DNA of 64,000 nucleotides from Xestospongia muta (lineage: Eukaryota > Porifera > Demospongiae > Haplosclerida > Petrosiidae): contig OY848922.1 of assembly GCA_963693285.1 (NCBI GenBank), positions 563,001-627,000 of the forward strand, given 5' to 3'. Made by a program: the position numbers and the translations under genes. The first letter of the stretch is position 1. Every line of letters begins with the position of its first letter. The notes under the pieces were generated by a model. The model was not told the DNA's origin and did no database searches. It was given only the letters and a program-made list of their open reading frames with translations. Positions 35,870 through 49,357 of the stretch are shown here, one piece after another.

Positions 35870-38800
35870 ATTCATACCTTCATATTTCTTTAGTGATAAA
35901 AATATTGTTATATTGTGTACATTTCCTTGCAGATATCTCGATTTGATGCGTAAAATCCAACAAACTTATCGTATGGAACCAGCTGGTAGTCATGGAGTTT
36001 GGGGTCTAGATGACTTTCAATTTATACCATTTATTTGGGGATCAGCTCAGCTATTAGGTATGATTAATATGATGGATGAATGGATGGATGAATGGATGAA
36101 TGAACTGATAAATGGATGTATGGACAAATATATGGATAGATAGATAAATTGATTGTTAATTTTAATAGTCCTGAATGTAATTGTGTTCAGTTATAAATGT
36201 AGTACTTCAATTTGATACTTTACTGTGTGGGATTAAAATATGATGTAAATATATTATCATGTTTCACTTCATATTGTGCTGTTTAAACTTACATTCTCTA
36301 CCAGTAAGTATTACATTCTCTACCAGTAAGTGTTTTTTTGTTCAGTTTATTTCACTTGATATGATTCTGTTTCATTCTGTTACTTTATACTAATATATAC
36401 CTTCAAGTAAAAGTGGGTTGGGTCACCAATAATATGTTATGTCAAAACAAACACACCATGTACAAAAGAATGAAAACATGTAATTAAAATACACTTAAAA
36501 ATTAAAGAAGTTGTAGAAATGATTATACCAAATAAAGAAAAGAAACAAGATTTATACGATAACAAAACCATATAAAGTTTCTTACAAAAATAGCCAACCA
36601 GTATCGGTCTTACAAGCTTTTATATATAATTCGGAGTGTATGTTACTAGGAGACCATAATTATATGAATATTAATTTAATATTTGTAGCTACTGAACACT
36701 CTTAGTCTTTCCCTAGTAGTTAAAGATTTGACTTATTGTGTAAAGATGTCTCTATGGATTCATATTTTTGTCTCTATCTTCTTTCATTAATGACTTTGTC
36801 ATCTTTGATTTTTAAAATGTCTTTCAAGTTTTTATTCCTTGTATATAGTAGAGAGCGGGTACACATGCCAATTATAATATGTTAATATTAATCACCACAA
36901 TGATCACATGTTCTTGATAGCATTTCAAAGCCATAGCTATTCATTATAGTAATAATAATAGTAGTCCTATTGTTTTGTGGCTATTACAGTGTACTATAGT
37001 TAAAGGTAGTTATAGGTGAAAACTTAGGAAGTTAATTTGTTGTTTACTATTAAATTAGTGGTTGACCACAAATATACTGCTGTTGTATGATAGTCAATAT
37101 CACTGACCAACTAGCGGTTTATCTCTGTTTACAATTTGATTTGCTCTACTACACCACAATCGCTTTGTTCACACGAATACTTTCTATGGTCTCTTCCTTG
37201 TATCATAAATTTGTCTGACCACAGTTTTTAATCTAATTTAAATGTCTTCCTTATAATATCTTTAAATATCTAAAGAGCAATTATTTATGTTAAAAATCCT
37301 AATTGTTTCGACATGTGGTCACTAAGAGTCTTTAATTACTACGCCCACTTTCCAGTAAAGGTATTAATATTCATTTGTTACTATGTGTGTTGGCGGTTAC
37401 TGTATGCAAGTTAATTTCATTTGTCCATCTTGAAAGTTACATACAACAATATAATAAGATGAAAATAAGTATGACCTGTTAAGCATACATGTGTGTGTGT
37501 ATGTGTGTTCTAGTATATCTATATCAGACATATTGTTTGTTGTGTTGTTATGTAATGAGATATAGTTCAAAGTTAATTCAATAATTATTTAGAGTTGCAA
37601 CAACATTTATTGCTAATATTTTTAGCGGTTGTTTTAAATGATTTCCCTGTAATTAACAATAATAATATTGATGATGTAATTATGACAATTCATTAAAACC
37701 AAGGGACACTGTGGCTCTGTTGTGCTATTATTATTATGACCATATATGGGCAGGAAAAATAACAACACAATGATATCATAACGATGTCATCTATTACTTA
37801 GGTAACTATTCCAGTAATATCCTTCTCTTAATTGTTAATAGGACAAGAAGAAATTAAACCGGAGCAAATTCCGGACCCTGCTATTGCAACTCGTTACTCA
37901 AATGACTACATCTTCATGTCCTGTGTTAATTACATTAACCAGGTAACATATTTTACTTAATTTAATTTGTAGTTATTATATTATACAACGCATCGTTTGA
38001 TGTTTCGCAATAATAGACCATACTCCCTTTCTGTTAAAAGACATTATTGATTTTGAGACCAAATCATATGATTTTTATCACGATCATGTGATATGTTTAT
38101 TTATTATATAATAAGATTGGTTGTTCCAATTTGCCACTCAATACTGAAGCAGCTGTAATATATTATATTTACAGGCGATTATGTAATCACAAACTAATAA
38201 ACAGGAGTTTACCCATATATATCCCATTATCAAGTTAACAATTAGTGCTCAAAAGTCTTTGAAATATAACAGGCATATTAAATTGATCCAGAGCGTAACT
38301 GGATTGTCAGGATTGTTCTAGATTCTTGATAAGATGTTTACAAACAGTAGCCATTGTTGTGTAGCCGGAATGATGTAGGTCAGCCAAATGTGTACTATAA
38401 TTGCAAGATATCACTATTAATTGGCAATGCAATAATATGTATTACTTTCTACATGTGCATGTTTCAATAGTACATGTACATGTACTATTGAAACATGTAC
38501 ATGTCTCAATACATGTGCATGTATATGTTTCAATAATACATGTACATGTACTATTGAAACATGTACATGTTTCAATAGTACATGTACATGTACATGTACT
38601 TCTACAATGTCAGCAAGGATGCCGTATAAATTGAACACTATGTAACAATAAGTATTTACATGTCGTGACAATTGAACTATATAATGGTAATGGTAACGTT
38701 AATAGAGTCTAGACTATTTTATTGTTATTTGTATACTCCCACTCTGACCTTAGTCTTTGTGTATCATTCCATTCTAACAGATCTTTGATTGGTTACTATA

Positions 38801-40834
38801 AGGTAATATTAAATTCAATTGTTTCATTGAACTGTAGGAAATTGATACCTGTCTTTACAGTATACACAACCATTTAGCACATGTAATTGAACTTAAAGTA
38901 GTTATAGCATATTAGTAAGTAATATTATTTAAATTATTCTTTGATCCATGATGAAGGGTGTCAATTCTCAATAGCACCTTTATTTGAACTTAAAGTAGTT
39001 ATAACATATTAGTGAGTAATGTTATTCAAATTATTCTTTGATCCATGATGAAGGGTGCAATTCTCAATAGCACCTTTATTTGAACTTAAAGTAGTTATTA
39101 ATATATTAGTGAGTAATGTTATTTAAATCATTCTTTGATCCATGATGAAGGGTGCAATTCTGAATAGCACCTTTATTTGAACTTAAAGTAGTTATAACAT
39201 ATTAGTGAGTAATGTTATTCAAATTATTCTTTGATCATGATGAAGGGTGTCAATTCACAATTACAGTAAATGATAGATTTAAATTGCTCAACTCATTAGC
39301 AATTTAAAGGAGGGTAAATTCCTGTAATTATTACATTGTAGCTGTGTTTGTTAATACAGTGAGTCATTATGTGATGTTAGGTAGTAATAATGTCCCTATG
39401 TATTTGAACATGTTGCTAATACAGTGACTTCATTGTCAGGTGTCTTTATGATTCAATACCAAAGACATGTACCTTAGCAACTGTTTACGCTAGAGTGGTT
39501 GCCAGAGTAGTTGAACCATATAAATTAAATTCAATAATATGAGATCATGCTTATCAGAGACAGAAACCTGACAGCTGCTCAGACTGCCCATCCTTTGTCT
39601 TCAATTGCAGAGCCTGCTATATGGGTTGGACTTTGTGTAACCCACAATGGTTATAGAGTTTCAGGCAAAAATGTATTTTAGTTAGCCACAAGAAATGTAA
39701 TCTCCACTTTGTAGTTGATTTTGTAGAGTTCACAATTCACAAAGTACAGAATATACAACAGTATAGTGAAGTATAATATACAATAGTAAAGTACAAGTAT
39801 AATGTAATATACAATAGTATAGTGAAGTATAATGTAATATAATATACAATAGTATAGTGAAGTATAATCTAATATACACTAGTATAGTGAAGTATAATAT
39901 AATATGCACTAGTATAGTACAAGTATGATGTAATATGTCTATATTAATACAATTTTATCTTAAGGTCATATATTGTAATGTACCATTCTCCCATATATTA
40001 TACACATGTTGCCATAATTATTGTGAAATTAACGTGGTCTATAATGAGAGTGCAATGATATCAATGAGTACTTGTTAATACACTATGACATTGCTGTCTT
40101 GTGTAACTTGTATATCAGATCTATTGATGGCAGTGGTTATAATGATCTTTATATTGGTTTGTAAACATGAGAATGAAATCATTAGAAAGTCTGCATTGCT
40201 AGCAGACAATATTTTGTATGTTATCCACTACAAATACCATTAACTGCTGGTCAGATATTTCCTTTATAAGGCAAGAGTCTCACATCATTTGTAACATCAG
40301 CAATATAACATGAGCTATTAGTTTTATTGTAACCTCTTTTGTCAGACAATCTAATTTGACAGTTTATCCACTCCACTTTTGTGACCTTTGAAAGAAGATT
40401 TCTATTATTTGAAATTCACAACTATACTGATTGTGTCCAGATAAGAACAGTTATTTTAATGTAATCCAATTTTGATATGCACCAAGTATAGTACGTATAT
40501 AATATATTAACATAATACGAAATAACATGGAATTTGCTCGTTCAACTCTTACTAACATAAATTGTTATTTTTATGTAGTTAGTTGGTAAAGTAAATTGTT
40601 GTTAGATTTTTGATATAATGTTGATATAGTAATAGGAAGGTATATAGGATATGTTGAGATACAATGTGTCCTAATATAGTGTACATGATTTTATTAAGAG
40701 AAACATCGGGTGGGTTTGTTGGACTTACTGAACATTCTTTAAACATGACATCTCTGACCCTATCAAATATCACACAAGTCTTTAATATATCTCAATAAAC
40801 TAATGACTCCTATATTAATCCATTTTTATCTTAG

Positions 40835-40883
<49 letters not shown>

Positions 40884-41952
40884 CAGTAACTACCTTGAAG
40901 TTTGTCATAAGATAGTGAACAATAGTATTAGAGATTCCTAATAAAGGAAACAGATAACCACAGCTGCATATTAGAGGAGTTTGTGGTCAGTTCCACCCAC
41001 ACCCTTATGATAGTGAGTTACTCACAGTTCAAGCTATACATTACTTATCTCAGAAGTCTAATAGAAATTACTAGTAAATATAGACAAATTGTTAGCTTTG
41101 TTTACTATTAATTCATATTAAATTTTTTTCAAACCAGGTAAAGACAGGACCATTTGCTGAACATTCTAATGTTCTATGGGGTATTAGTAGTCTAACAGAA
41201 TGGAGTAGAGTCAACTCTGGACTCCTCAAAATGTACAAAGGAGAGGTAGGTATTTTTAACCCCTAAGATATCCAACAGGTTTACTCCTACAAATAACAAA
41301 AATTTAAAGTAACATGGTATCGTTTTCTTATGAAACATCTTTGTAACATGTTATGAGATAATTTCATACCTTCTCAAGTGATACATAAATGTCCTTTTTT
41401 GTCCTTAAATCAATGAATATTATTGATTTTGATTATGAATATTGTTATCAGCTCTGTAGCTATCTCTCAAACCATGATTATTAGCAGAGAAAAGCTGTTA
41501 TGTCATTTGGGAGTTATGACTATCACAAGAGATCAAATTTCCACCCCCTTTTAAATTGTAGTTATAAAATCAGCTTGTATTAAGTGTACACAAAGAGAAC
41601 TATAGTGTGCCAATCTTTGTTATTAGTAATAACATTAGACAATAGCTGGTTGTAATGATATATCAGGACAGTTACTAATCTGTACACTGTATACACAGTA
41701 CTACTCTGTGTGTGTAGCGTTGTGTTTCATAGTTTAGGAGGGGTATTTTACTCTAACGTAAGGGGAGAGCACTAATCAACTTAACAATTCTTGTTTTCAT
41801 TGTTTCCTTTTCTTAAGATAACAAATAATTACCTTATCAGCTTGATAACTTCTTGGAAGTAAACTTAAGTAGGCTTGGTTAGTGGTCATTGTGAAACCAC
41901 ATGTAACTACTGTGTATTTACTAGAAAGCCTAGTTCTTACTATTAATATTGT

Positions 41953-41983
<31 letters not shown>

Positions 41984-42677
41984 TGTATATATGTACAGAT
42001 AGCATTAGTTGTTGTGGGTTGACTTCTACTTTCACTATGGTAGTTTTTACCCACTAGATAAACATTGACATCATTCTGGTATATTGTGTATTTTTCAAAA
42101 TAGCTATAGTCCTTTTGAAACAGTTTACTTTTTAAGTCAAAACTTTGTCAAAGTTAACACTATATATTCAGATTGCATTCTTGCATATCACATTAATGAC
42201 CAGTACATCTTTGAAGTTATTTCTAAGTAAGGTAATAATTCTAAACAGCCACTTTGAAGAAGGCCTTTGAATCAATGGACTGTTTACTATTGAGTAAAGT
42301 GTGAATTGAACATTCTATAGTATATCCAACTATCACATGATTAGCCTGTATTGGCACAAAGCCAAGTCATTTCCTATGATTCAATAGGCATTGATTAATC
42401 AATGTACAAAGCTATTTATATAGTGTACCCATATAATACACCTAACTATGTATTGATAATGTATTGTAACTTGTGTATAAATACATAATATGTCATACAT
42501 TGATGTAGTGGTTAGAGGACATGACTAAATAGTGTCTATGACCTCACTTTGTAGACGCCATAGTAACAACACCATGTGGTCATTCTTTCCCACTATGTAC
42601 AGGTCTTGGATAAATTTCCCGTTGCTCAACATTTTCCATTTGGGTCTATATTGAGCATAGAACCTGATAGACCTTGA
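33373..42677 (+). CDS. PTPA: PTPA, activator of protein phosphatase 2A
   Basis: Nine exons (33373-33447, 33629-33715, 33766-33891, 34144-34222, 34281-34419, 35933-36057, 37842-37942, 41138-41245, 42603-42677), 304 aa. PTPA is a peptidyl-prolyl isomerase-like ATP-dependent factor that activates the PP2A catalytic subunit. Conserved stretches: [76 protein letters not shown], and [13 protein letters not shown] near the C-terminus. All are PTPA family signatures. Introns 5, 6, 7 and 8 are 1.3-3.2 kb and repeat-filled, unlike the compact 5' part. An acceptor-like TTGCAG lies seven bases before the ATG, so a 5' UTR intron or shared transcript with the aldolase is possible. Confidence 0.96.
34432..35156 (+). 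mobile_element. Decayed hAT transposon
   Basis: A 725-bp insert in PTPA intron 5. The left end CAGTGGTTGG and the right end CCCCACCCCCTG are imperfect inverted termini, with direct flanks GTCTTAAT and GCGTTAAT (6 of 8 identical), the 8-bp size expected for hAT. Subterminal regions are rich in GTAATTACAAT-type repeats, as in hAT families. Inside, about 34870-34985, one frame reads [16 protein letters not shown] and then [15 protein letters not shown] before a stop. This matches the C-terminal dimerisation motif of hAT transposases. The rest of the transposase is missing, so the copy is dead. Confidence 0.75.
35300..35470. repeat. About 26-bp tandem repeat
   Basis: About five copies of AATTAATAGAGGTAATAAAC-type units in PTPA intron 5, just after the hAT remnant. 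Confidence 0.85.
35839..35868. repeat. (GT)n microsatellite
   Basis: GT tract about 65 bp before PTPA exon 6. Confidence 0.9.
36058..37841 (+). other. PTPA intron 6
   Basis: 1.8 kb intron. It begins with a degenerate GGATGAAT repeat (36070-36140); the remainder is AT-rich with nothing recognised. Confidence 0.5.
38451..38605. repeat. Cluster of perfect palindromes
   Basis: 38461-38494 is a perfect 34-bp palindrome (arm GTTTCAATAGTACATGT). It extends to 54 bp (38451-38504) with one mismatch. The block is then repeated with overlapping palindromes whose centres alternate between two ACATGTACATGT-like cores. It lies in PTPA intron 7. Confidence 0.92.
38888..39255. repeat. About 95-bp tandem repeat, four copies
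   Basis: Units contain GAACTTAAAGTAGTTATA and TTCTTTGATCCATGATGAAG. Located in PTPA intron 7. Confidence 0.88.
39750..39925. repeat. Degenerate AGTATAGTGAAGTATAAT repeat
   Basis: Five to six imperfect units of about 30 bp in PTPA intron 7. Confidence 0.75.
40837..40880. repeat. (CA)n microsatellite
   Basis: CA tract of about 44 bp in PTPA intron 7. Confidence 0.92.
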
Positions 42678-43121
42678 ATGGGCCAAGTATCATGTCCATA
42701 CCACCCAAATACAAGACATTAGACAGTGTGAGTTTAGAGTTGATTGGTTAAGTTTTTGACAATTTTTTCTTAAAGCCATTTTTTTTATCTAAGCACAGCT
42801 TAGCTTATTATTATTATAATACATGTGATTCATACATTTAAATAAGATATACAATAGTATTTTGAATAGAGTATGATTATGAGGACATAGAGGAAAAGAC
42901 GATAGAACAAATAAAGATGGTAAGTGTCACAAAAAGTGAAAACTCACAAAAGATGATGATTATAAGATACATGGGTGTGATAAAGAAAAAAATGTAAAGA
43001 TTTAAAAAGCTCTAGAATGAAAAGATAAGGTGTGGATATATCTAGGGTGTTCGTTGCACCATTTTACAAGTCGAGAGTGAAAAACAGGAGAAGTGATTTA
43101 ACACATTAGCTCTAGACACAC
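42678..43121. other. Convergent spacer, PTPA / IER-like gene
   Basis: 444 bp, AT-rich, holding both 3' UTRs; no gene recognised. Confidence 0.5.
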
Positions 43122-44060
43122 TCAGTACGCTAGCACTGGAAACAGCTTTGATGGTGATGTATTCACATAGTGATCTTCTGATCTATGCGCAGTATTGTTA
43201 TCAAGTGAACCAAATACAGGCCAGTCTGACCTACTGGGATCACTTGGGGTAGTAAAACCTTTGCCAAACATATATGTGATTAGAGGAGCTGAACACAAGT
43301 TACGCGGCGACAGATAGTCACAAAAACCCGGTAGTGAATTCCATATGTGTGGGTGTTCTGACATGGAAGATTTAAATCTTTTTGTGTCTTCTCCGACATC
43401 ACTGAAAAGATTCTCTTGTTCACCAGGGAAGGCAATGTTATGATGTCTCTTGCCAGGTGAAGGAGGAGGACTTGAGTCTTGAGAGCAATCTTGTGTAGAC
43501 CAATGCCTATCAAGTTTAATAGAAGAGGGGGAAATAGGCTTGGTCCAGGAGGGCCAGTCTCTTGTATTAGAAAGATCAGAGAGGGGAGAAGTAGTGGGGG
43601 ATGAGATCCATTGTCTAGTAGATAGTGTTGTCTCTACTTTCTGAGAAGAGAACGACGTTTCCATTTCAGAGTCACTATCGCTTAATATGTCAGACAGTAC
43701 AGAATTAGAGATGAATTCCATGACTTCGTCTTCTTGTTCTTTGGGGGCTGAGCAATGGGATAACACCATCGGACTCAAAGGTTTAGGCTTATGTGAAGGC
43801 CTATGGTGGCCAGCGTCGATCTCGAGTAGACTTACTGCCGTGTCTTCTACTTGTGTAGAGGTTTGCATACTAGCTAGTAGCTTAGAAGAACCTCTATCTG
43901 TCCTTGTACTACAGTTTATGAACGATAAATGAGCACACTCTTGAGCTCTGTTGAAAACGTTAGAAACTAATAGTGCCTTTCTCAAGGGCATTTCTTGCCC
44001 TCGATTCAACTTCGCTAGCGATGATTCAACAATTCTGTTCGCCTCTAGAAAGCTTTCCAT
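43122..44060 (-). CDS. Immediate-early response (IER2/IER5)-like protein
   Basis: Single exon, 312 aa. The first 45 residues (FLEANRIVESSLAKL, then PLRKALLVSNVFNRAQE) resemble the N-terminal IER domain of animal IER2/IER5 (pattern LEAxRIVxxSLxKI, LxKxLLVSxVxxxA). The rest is low-complexity Ser/Pro-rich sequence with an acidic patch (SDILSDSDSEME) and a basic GKRHH, suggesting a nuclear regulator. IER2/IER5 are intronless growth-factor and stress-induced genes that interact with PP2A and HSF1 (family knowledge). The intronless structure and the CArG/TATA promoter support this call. Homology rests on one short region, so it could be another small nuclear protein. Confidence 0.55.
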   Translation of the reverse strand: MESFLEANRIVESSLAKLNRGQEMPLRKALLVSNVFNRAQECAHLSFINCSTRTDRGSSKLLASMQTSTQVEDTAVSLLEIDAGHHRPSHKPKPLSPMVLSHCSAPKEQEDEVMEFISNSVLSDILSDSDSEMETSFSSQKVETTLSTRQWISSPTTSPLSDLSNTRDWPSWTKPISPSSIKLDRHWSTQDCSQDSSPPPSPGKRHHNIAFPGEQENLFSDVGEDTKRFKSSMSEHPHIWNSLPGFCDYLSPRNLCSAPLITYMFGKGFTTPSDPSRSDWPVFGSLDNNTAHRSEDHYVNTSPSKLFPVLAY

Positions 44061-44175
44061 TTTTAATAGATATAGTTAAACGGTTCGAGAAGAAGAGGGG
44101 GAGAGAGCAATCAAACATCCAATAACAGAGAAAGATTCAAGAAAACAAATCAAAATGTCAGCAGCTGCAAAATCA

Positions 44176-44183
44176 CTTATATA
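44176..44183 (-). promoter_or_regulatory. TATA box of the IER-like gene
   Basis: TATATAAG on the minus strand, about 115 bp upstream of the ATG at 44060. Few other genes here show a TATA box. Confidence 0.6.
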
Positions 44184-44261
44184 TTCGCGGTTAGCGCTTA
44201 CGTGGCAATAATTAATATTAATGATATTCATGGCCTGAGAGCCCGCCAGAGCGCAACATTT

Positions 44262-44271
44262 CCTTATAAGG
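44262..44271 (-). promoter_or_regulatory. CArG box (SRF site)
   Basis: CCTTATAAGG, a perfect CC(A/T)6GG palindrome, about 80 bp upstream of the TATA box of the IER-like gene. SRF-bound CArG boxes drive immediate-early genes in animals. Confidence 0.65.
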
Positions 44272-44589
44272 GATACATAGATTAGATTGTCAAGGTTAAT
44301 ACAGTACACATCCGTTGTAAGGGGCTTGTCAAATCATGTCATGAATATGGCTTCCATTACATCATAACTAAGTCATCCGAAGCTGACTGGGCAAAATTAA
44401 TGACAACAATACATATTAGTGAACAAGGAAGCACATGGTCACAAAACTACTATATAAAAACATCACTATAACACATATAGCAATAGTTGAGATGAATACG
44501 TAATAAAGAGAGTAAAATCCTATCACATAATATGGTTATCTAAAATTATAGTTAGTATTATCAGAGTACGGCACGTTTTTTACTCATTC

Positions 44590-47500
44590 TCAAATACGCA
44601 TAAAAGTGGGCAACTTCTTCACTTGACCCAAAAACTGAGATGGAGTTATAATGTGTGTTGATCCTAAAGAGAAAAGAGAGATTACCATTGAAATAATCAG
44701 ATATAAGATATGTCAATACATCTGGGTATTTCCTCACAAGGTCACTGATGAGAATATTTATATAAACACATAACAACATGTATAGAGAGTAAAAAACTCA
44801 ATTATGAAAGCATTACTTTCATCAATCTAATAATATTATATAATAATTGTATTTTATTTACCAATCACAAAATCAAAATTCTTGAATTGTTCTGCAACCT
44901 GTTGGATAGACAAGAAAAAAATTCAATCCACAAGTATATGTTAGTTCAAAGCACTGTTCACAACTAATGTGACGTTGGCACAAACTACACATAATATCAC
45001 ACTGTCTGTGCATCCAAATGTTGGTAATGATTTATGACACTTTGCTAATTGTTAATTGCTCACAAATGATAAAAGATTAGTACCTTATAATAACAATTAT
45101 ATTAATAAAAATGGATAGATGGAGTCAATAAATAAATACATGGATGGCCAGATAATGAATAGATATGATTAATGGATGAATAGATACGATTAATGGACAG
45201 ACGCCTTGATGGATGGACATTAAAAAGGAAAACAGAGATCTATAAAAGAACAAACATTATGCAGCTGCCGAAAGAAGGTTATTTCCATGACATTAGTCAC
45301 GCTAATTCACACAACACAATCTCCTATACCAAGTGAACACAAGGTTACATAAAGGTACTATTTGTAATGCTCCATTCATAAAGAATGATCTACTAACTAG
45401 ACCACCTTGTTCACACTTACCTGGTACATGGTCCTCATCTCGGAGTATGTTATGCCCCCGATCACAAATATAAAAATTGTTGGACTATCTTTCCTTGGTG
45501 CAGCAGAAGCCCCAGATAATGATGCTCCAGGTTGTTTAGTCTAAATGAAAAGTAATAAAGTTGAAATATACTGACCAATAAACTAACCTCCTTCTGGTCA
45601 CCTTTAGGTATCCAGTCGTAGCGTTTTCTGACACTATAACAATACAATCACTGTGCATCCATTATTAAAACCATACATCCATTCAACCAAAACGTACATC
45701 CATTGAACAAACCATACATCCATAAACCCAAACTATATGTCCATAGAATCAAACCATACATCCATTAATCATCCAATTATCTTACCTAGAAGCACCAGCT
45801 ACAAAAGAGGGGAACAATAACACAAAAATTACTGTCTTTCTTACTTGATGCACCCATTGATGTAGCTACGGTACTAGCTGCTCTTGGTTTTCCTTTCATA
45901 TAAGGACAATACGACTCATCCAACCTCCCTTCAGCAGCATACTAAATATAGACATAGTAATGTGTTATTAAGAAGAGTTGTGCATCATACCTCAGCAATA
46001 TCCCTCAGAACAGGATTCCAACGAGAGTCGACGTAAGTCTCCTCTTCTCTCTCCTTTCGTGTTAAAGTTTTACCCGTTTTGACATTCTCCTAAATAAATA
46101 TATATATTTAAGGATGATGAATGAATGGATCAATAAAAGAATGGATGGATGGATAGATAGAAATTACCCCCGTCACGATGGGTACTCCAAGATGCATCAA
46201 GTTCAATATAGTTGTCCTATTAAACAAATACAAGATGGTATGTCCTGTTTAACACAAGTTCATTGTCATATGACATACTAAAACCAACAGTGTATGTTAT
46301 TATCACTACAACTACAACAACGATAAACTTCCCTAAAGAAACTATGTGTCATAACAAGACTTGCTCCAAATTGTTTAGAATCGTGATCCAAGCATTCCAA
46401 GAGACAAGCCAATTCAACTTTCCACATAAAATAAATTAATTTTATTATTATCGCAACAAATTGTCCTCTCCTTTTAAGGTCATTTCATAAAACATTGCAG
46501 ACATTTTTAACTAACTACACATTATAAGTATGTCTGTATTTCTTAGAATACCTTTCACCAGCAGGAATTTCTGAATGTTGTACCATCTTGGTGAAGTCAT
46601 CCAAAACAACACCTATATATGGAGAACGATTTATAAATATTATCGTTAAATAATTTCAATGTTATACTAGACTGTGTGAGCTTCTAATCCGTTGGCTGCC
46701 ATCCATTCATCCATCCATTTATTGCTATGTGGCATTAATGAGTACTTACCATTCTTTTGTAGTATGTAAAGAATTAACAAACGAATCTTGTCGTACACAC
46801 TATGTAATGACAATATAATAGAGTGTTAAGAAGGCAATGAATACATTACGCATTATAAACATGTGCTACATGTACACCAAGTATATCTCTAATAATACTA
46901 AGACAATGAATACATTACACATTATAAACATGTGCTACATTTACGCCAAATATATCTCTAATAATACTAAGACAATGAATACATTACACATTATAAATAG
47001 GTGCTACATGTACACCAAATATATCTCTAATAATACTAAGACAATGAATACATTACACATTATAAACATGTGCTACATTTACGCCAAATATATCTCTAAT
47101 AATACTAAGACAATGAATACATTACACATTATAAACATGTGCTACATGTACACCAAATATATCTCTAATAATACTAAGACAATGAATACATTACACATTA
47201 TAAACATGTGCTACATGTACACCAAATATATCTCTAATAATACTAAGACAATGAATACATTACACATTATAAACATATGCTACATGTACGCCAAATATAT
47301 CTCTAATAATACTAAGACAATGAATACATTACACATTATAAACATATGCTACATTTACGCCAAATATATCTCTAATAATACTAAGACAATGAATACATTA
47401 CACATTATAAACATGTGCTACATTTACGCCAAATATATCTCTAATAATACTAAGACAATGAATACATTACACATTATAAACATATGCCACATGTACACCA

Positions 47501-49322
47501 AATATATCTCTAATAATACTAAGACAATGAATACATTACACATTATAAACATATGCTACATGTACACCAAATATATCTCTAATAATACTAAGACAATGAA
47601 TACATTACACATTATAAACATATGCTACATGTACGCCAAATATATCTCTAATAATACTAAGACAATGAATACATTACACATTATAAACATATGCTACATG
47701 TACGCCAAATATATCTCTAATAATACTAAGACAATGAATACATTACACATTATAAACATATGCTACATGTACGCCAAATATATCTCTAATAATACTAAGA
47801 CAATGAATACATTACACATTATAAACATATGCTACATGTACGCCAAATATATCTCTAATAATACTAAGACAATGAATACATTACACATTATAAACATATG
47901 CTACATGTACGCCAAATATATCTCTAATAATACTAAGACAATGAATACATTACACATTATAAACATATGCTACATGTACGCCAAATATATCTCTAATAAT
48001 ACTAAGACAATGAATACATTACACATTATAAACATATGCTACATTTACGCCAAATATATCTCTAATAATACTAAGACAATGAATACATTACACATTATAA
48101 ACATATGCTACATGTACGCCAAATATATCTCTAATAATACTAAGACAATGAATACATTACACATTATAAACATATGCTACATTTACGCCAAATATATCTC
48201 TAATAATACTAAGACAATGAATACATTACACATTATAAACATGTGCTACATGTACGCCAAATATATCTCTAATAATACTAAGACAATGAATACATTACAC
48301 ATTATAAACATATGCTACATGTACGCCAAATATATCTCTAATAATACTAAGACAATGAATACATTACACATTATAAACATATGCTACATGTACACCAAAT
48401 ATATCTCTAATAATACTAAGACAATGAATACATTACACATTATAAACATATGCTACATGTACACCAAATATATCTCTAATAATACTAAGACAATGAATAC
48501 ATTACACATTATAAACATATGCTACATGTACGCCAAATATATCTCTAATAATACTAAGACAATGAATACATTACACATTATAAACATATGCTACATGTAC
48601 ACCAAATATATCTCTAATAATACTAAGACAATGAATACATTACACATTATAAACATATGCTACATTTACGCCAAATATATCTCTAATAATACTAAGACAA
48701 TGAATACATTACACATTATAAACATGTGCTACATTTACGCCAAATATATCTCTAATAATACTAAGACAATGAATACATTACACATTATAAACATGTGCCA
48801 CATGTACACCAAATATATCTCTAATAATAATATATGTCACCAAGTTATGTTACAGGATCGGGTGATTTCAAAGATTACATAACCTCGGGTGGGTACATAG
48901 TGTATACTTAACATGTACAGCTGGCTTCCTTTATTGTCTAAATACAGGAAGTTACATTATATGGTAACAAGTATTACAGGTATTTTTATACATGTACAAG
49001 TAATTTATATGTTCTTCAAAGAATTGTACACAAATTGTGGTTGTTTCTTAAATCAACTGATGAGTGTTATGTAAACTGAGATAGCTGAGTCACTACTATA
49101 CAGAATGACTTTATCATGAGAGAACATTACTAGATAAACCACAACATTACTCCTACACATACCTTCACCCACTATAGTGAACATGTTACTACATACACCT
49201 TATAGTAGGATGGTATAGGGATTAGTTGGGTAGGAAGAAGACTAGACTGTCAGTGTAATACTGTATAAACTATTATTTCTATGAGATAATAGCAAGTACT
49301 GTACCTGTCCTCTCTCTCTGTC

Positions 49323-49357
<35 letters not shown>

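Noticed and set aside
42495..42560. tRNA-like A box (TAGTGGTTAGAGGA)
   Set aside because: No B box or T-arm at the right distance and no cloverleaf.
46834..48827. CRISPR-like regular array
   Set aside because: Units are contiguous with no unique spacers, in an intron-rich animal gene.
46837..48882. 681-aa open frame as a repetitive protein gene
   Set aside because: It is a 69-bp minisatellite in an intron on the strand opposite to Munc18. The frame stays open only because the unit length is a multiple of three, and the variants change amino acids.
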